Source of the DNA: Clostridia bacterium | GTDB taxonomy: Bacteria; Bacillota; Clostridia; DUPQ01 | Assembly: GCA_030592355.1 (NCBI GenBank) | Contig: JAUVJE010000042.1 | Location: 1-13,907 of the forward strand | DNA length: 13,907 nt | Reading direction: 5' to 3' | Shown: piece by piece, positions 13,758 to 13,907 of the stretch | Layout of the letters: the number at the start of each line of letters is the position of its first letter | Position numbering within the stretch: position 1 is the first letter of the stretch | Program-made: the position numbers and the translations under genes | The notes under the pieces: generated by a model | Told to the model about the DNA's origin: nothing | Seen by the model: only the letters and a program-made list of their open reading frames with translations | Database searches by the model: none

Positions 13758-13907
13758 GAAATCAAACATATAGGGAACGCAGCAAAAAACAGTGTGTCGG
13801 CATTGTACCATGTTAAAGTTCGTAAGGGTGCTATAACTCAGTTGTAACTGTCAGTTCAGCCGGATAAATTGGATTATGCAAAAGTCTGCAAGGGTATGAA
13901 AATATTA

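Noticed and set aside
13719..13811. Upstream extension of the UroD-family protein
   Set aside because: It would place the GGAGG site and the palindrome inside the coding region and adds a hydrophobic Cys-rich segment not typical of this cytoplasmic family.

Overview
The window looks like a chromosomal segment of an endospore-forming, low-to-mid-GC Firmicute, most likely class Clostridia. The case rests on the prpC-prkC-rsgA-rpe-thiN gene order, a sporulation sigma factor SigH, AGGAG-type ribosome binding sites, and a small CXXC protein that I recall as a clostridial family. I could not run a search, so the taxonomy is inference. No phage, transposase, CRISPR array or rRNA is visible.

Bases 1-4518 (+) hold a tightly packed housekeeping operon: the 3' end of a PP2C Ser/Thr phosphatase, the PASTA kinase PrkC, the ribosome-assembly GTPase RsgA, ribulose-phosphate 3-epimerase and thiamine pyrophosphokinase. 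The last three are joined by one-base stop/start overlaps. A GC-rich double palindrome follows at about 4529-4576. A separately promoted class I/II PLP aminotransferase (4662-5846) comes next, then a two-gene redox cassette (5900-6906): a 49-residue one-helix CXXC protein whose stop overlaps the start of a membrane polyferredoxin of the NapH type.

Bases 6899-11152 (-) form a convergent operon read from right to left. It contains a five-bladed-propeller glycosidase-like protein, a sialidase-superfamily (Asp-box) propeller protein and the ribosome quality-control factor RqcH. The last two share the overlap TAATG. RqcH overlaps the end of the polyferredoxin gene by 8 bp. The pairing of carbohydrate-related propellers with RqcH is the oddest arrangement here, and this RqcH has Glu where the characterised protein has Asp97.

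Bases 11153-11505 are a divergent intergenic region with a perfect dyad and a long leader before a small glutaredoxin-like protein (11506-11733, +), which ends at a strong terminator. On the minus strand, from right to left, lie a UroD/MtaA-superfamily protein, sigH only 12 bp downstream of it, and tRNA-Thr(GGU) with its own promoter, encoded CCA and terminator. The right edge (13758-13907) shows no gene that I can support.

Functionally, the left operon joins reversible Ser/Thr phosphorylation to ribosome maturation and central metabolism. The middle pairs a probable electron-transfer module with a gene of stalled-ribosome rescue. The right part contains the switch into the transition state and sporulation.
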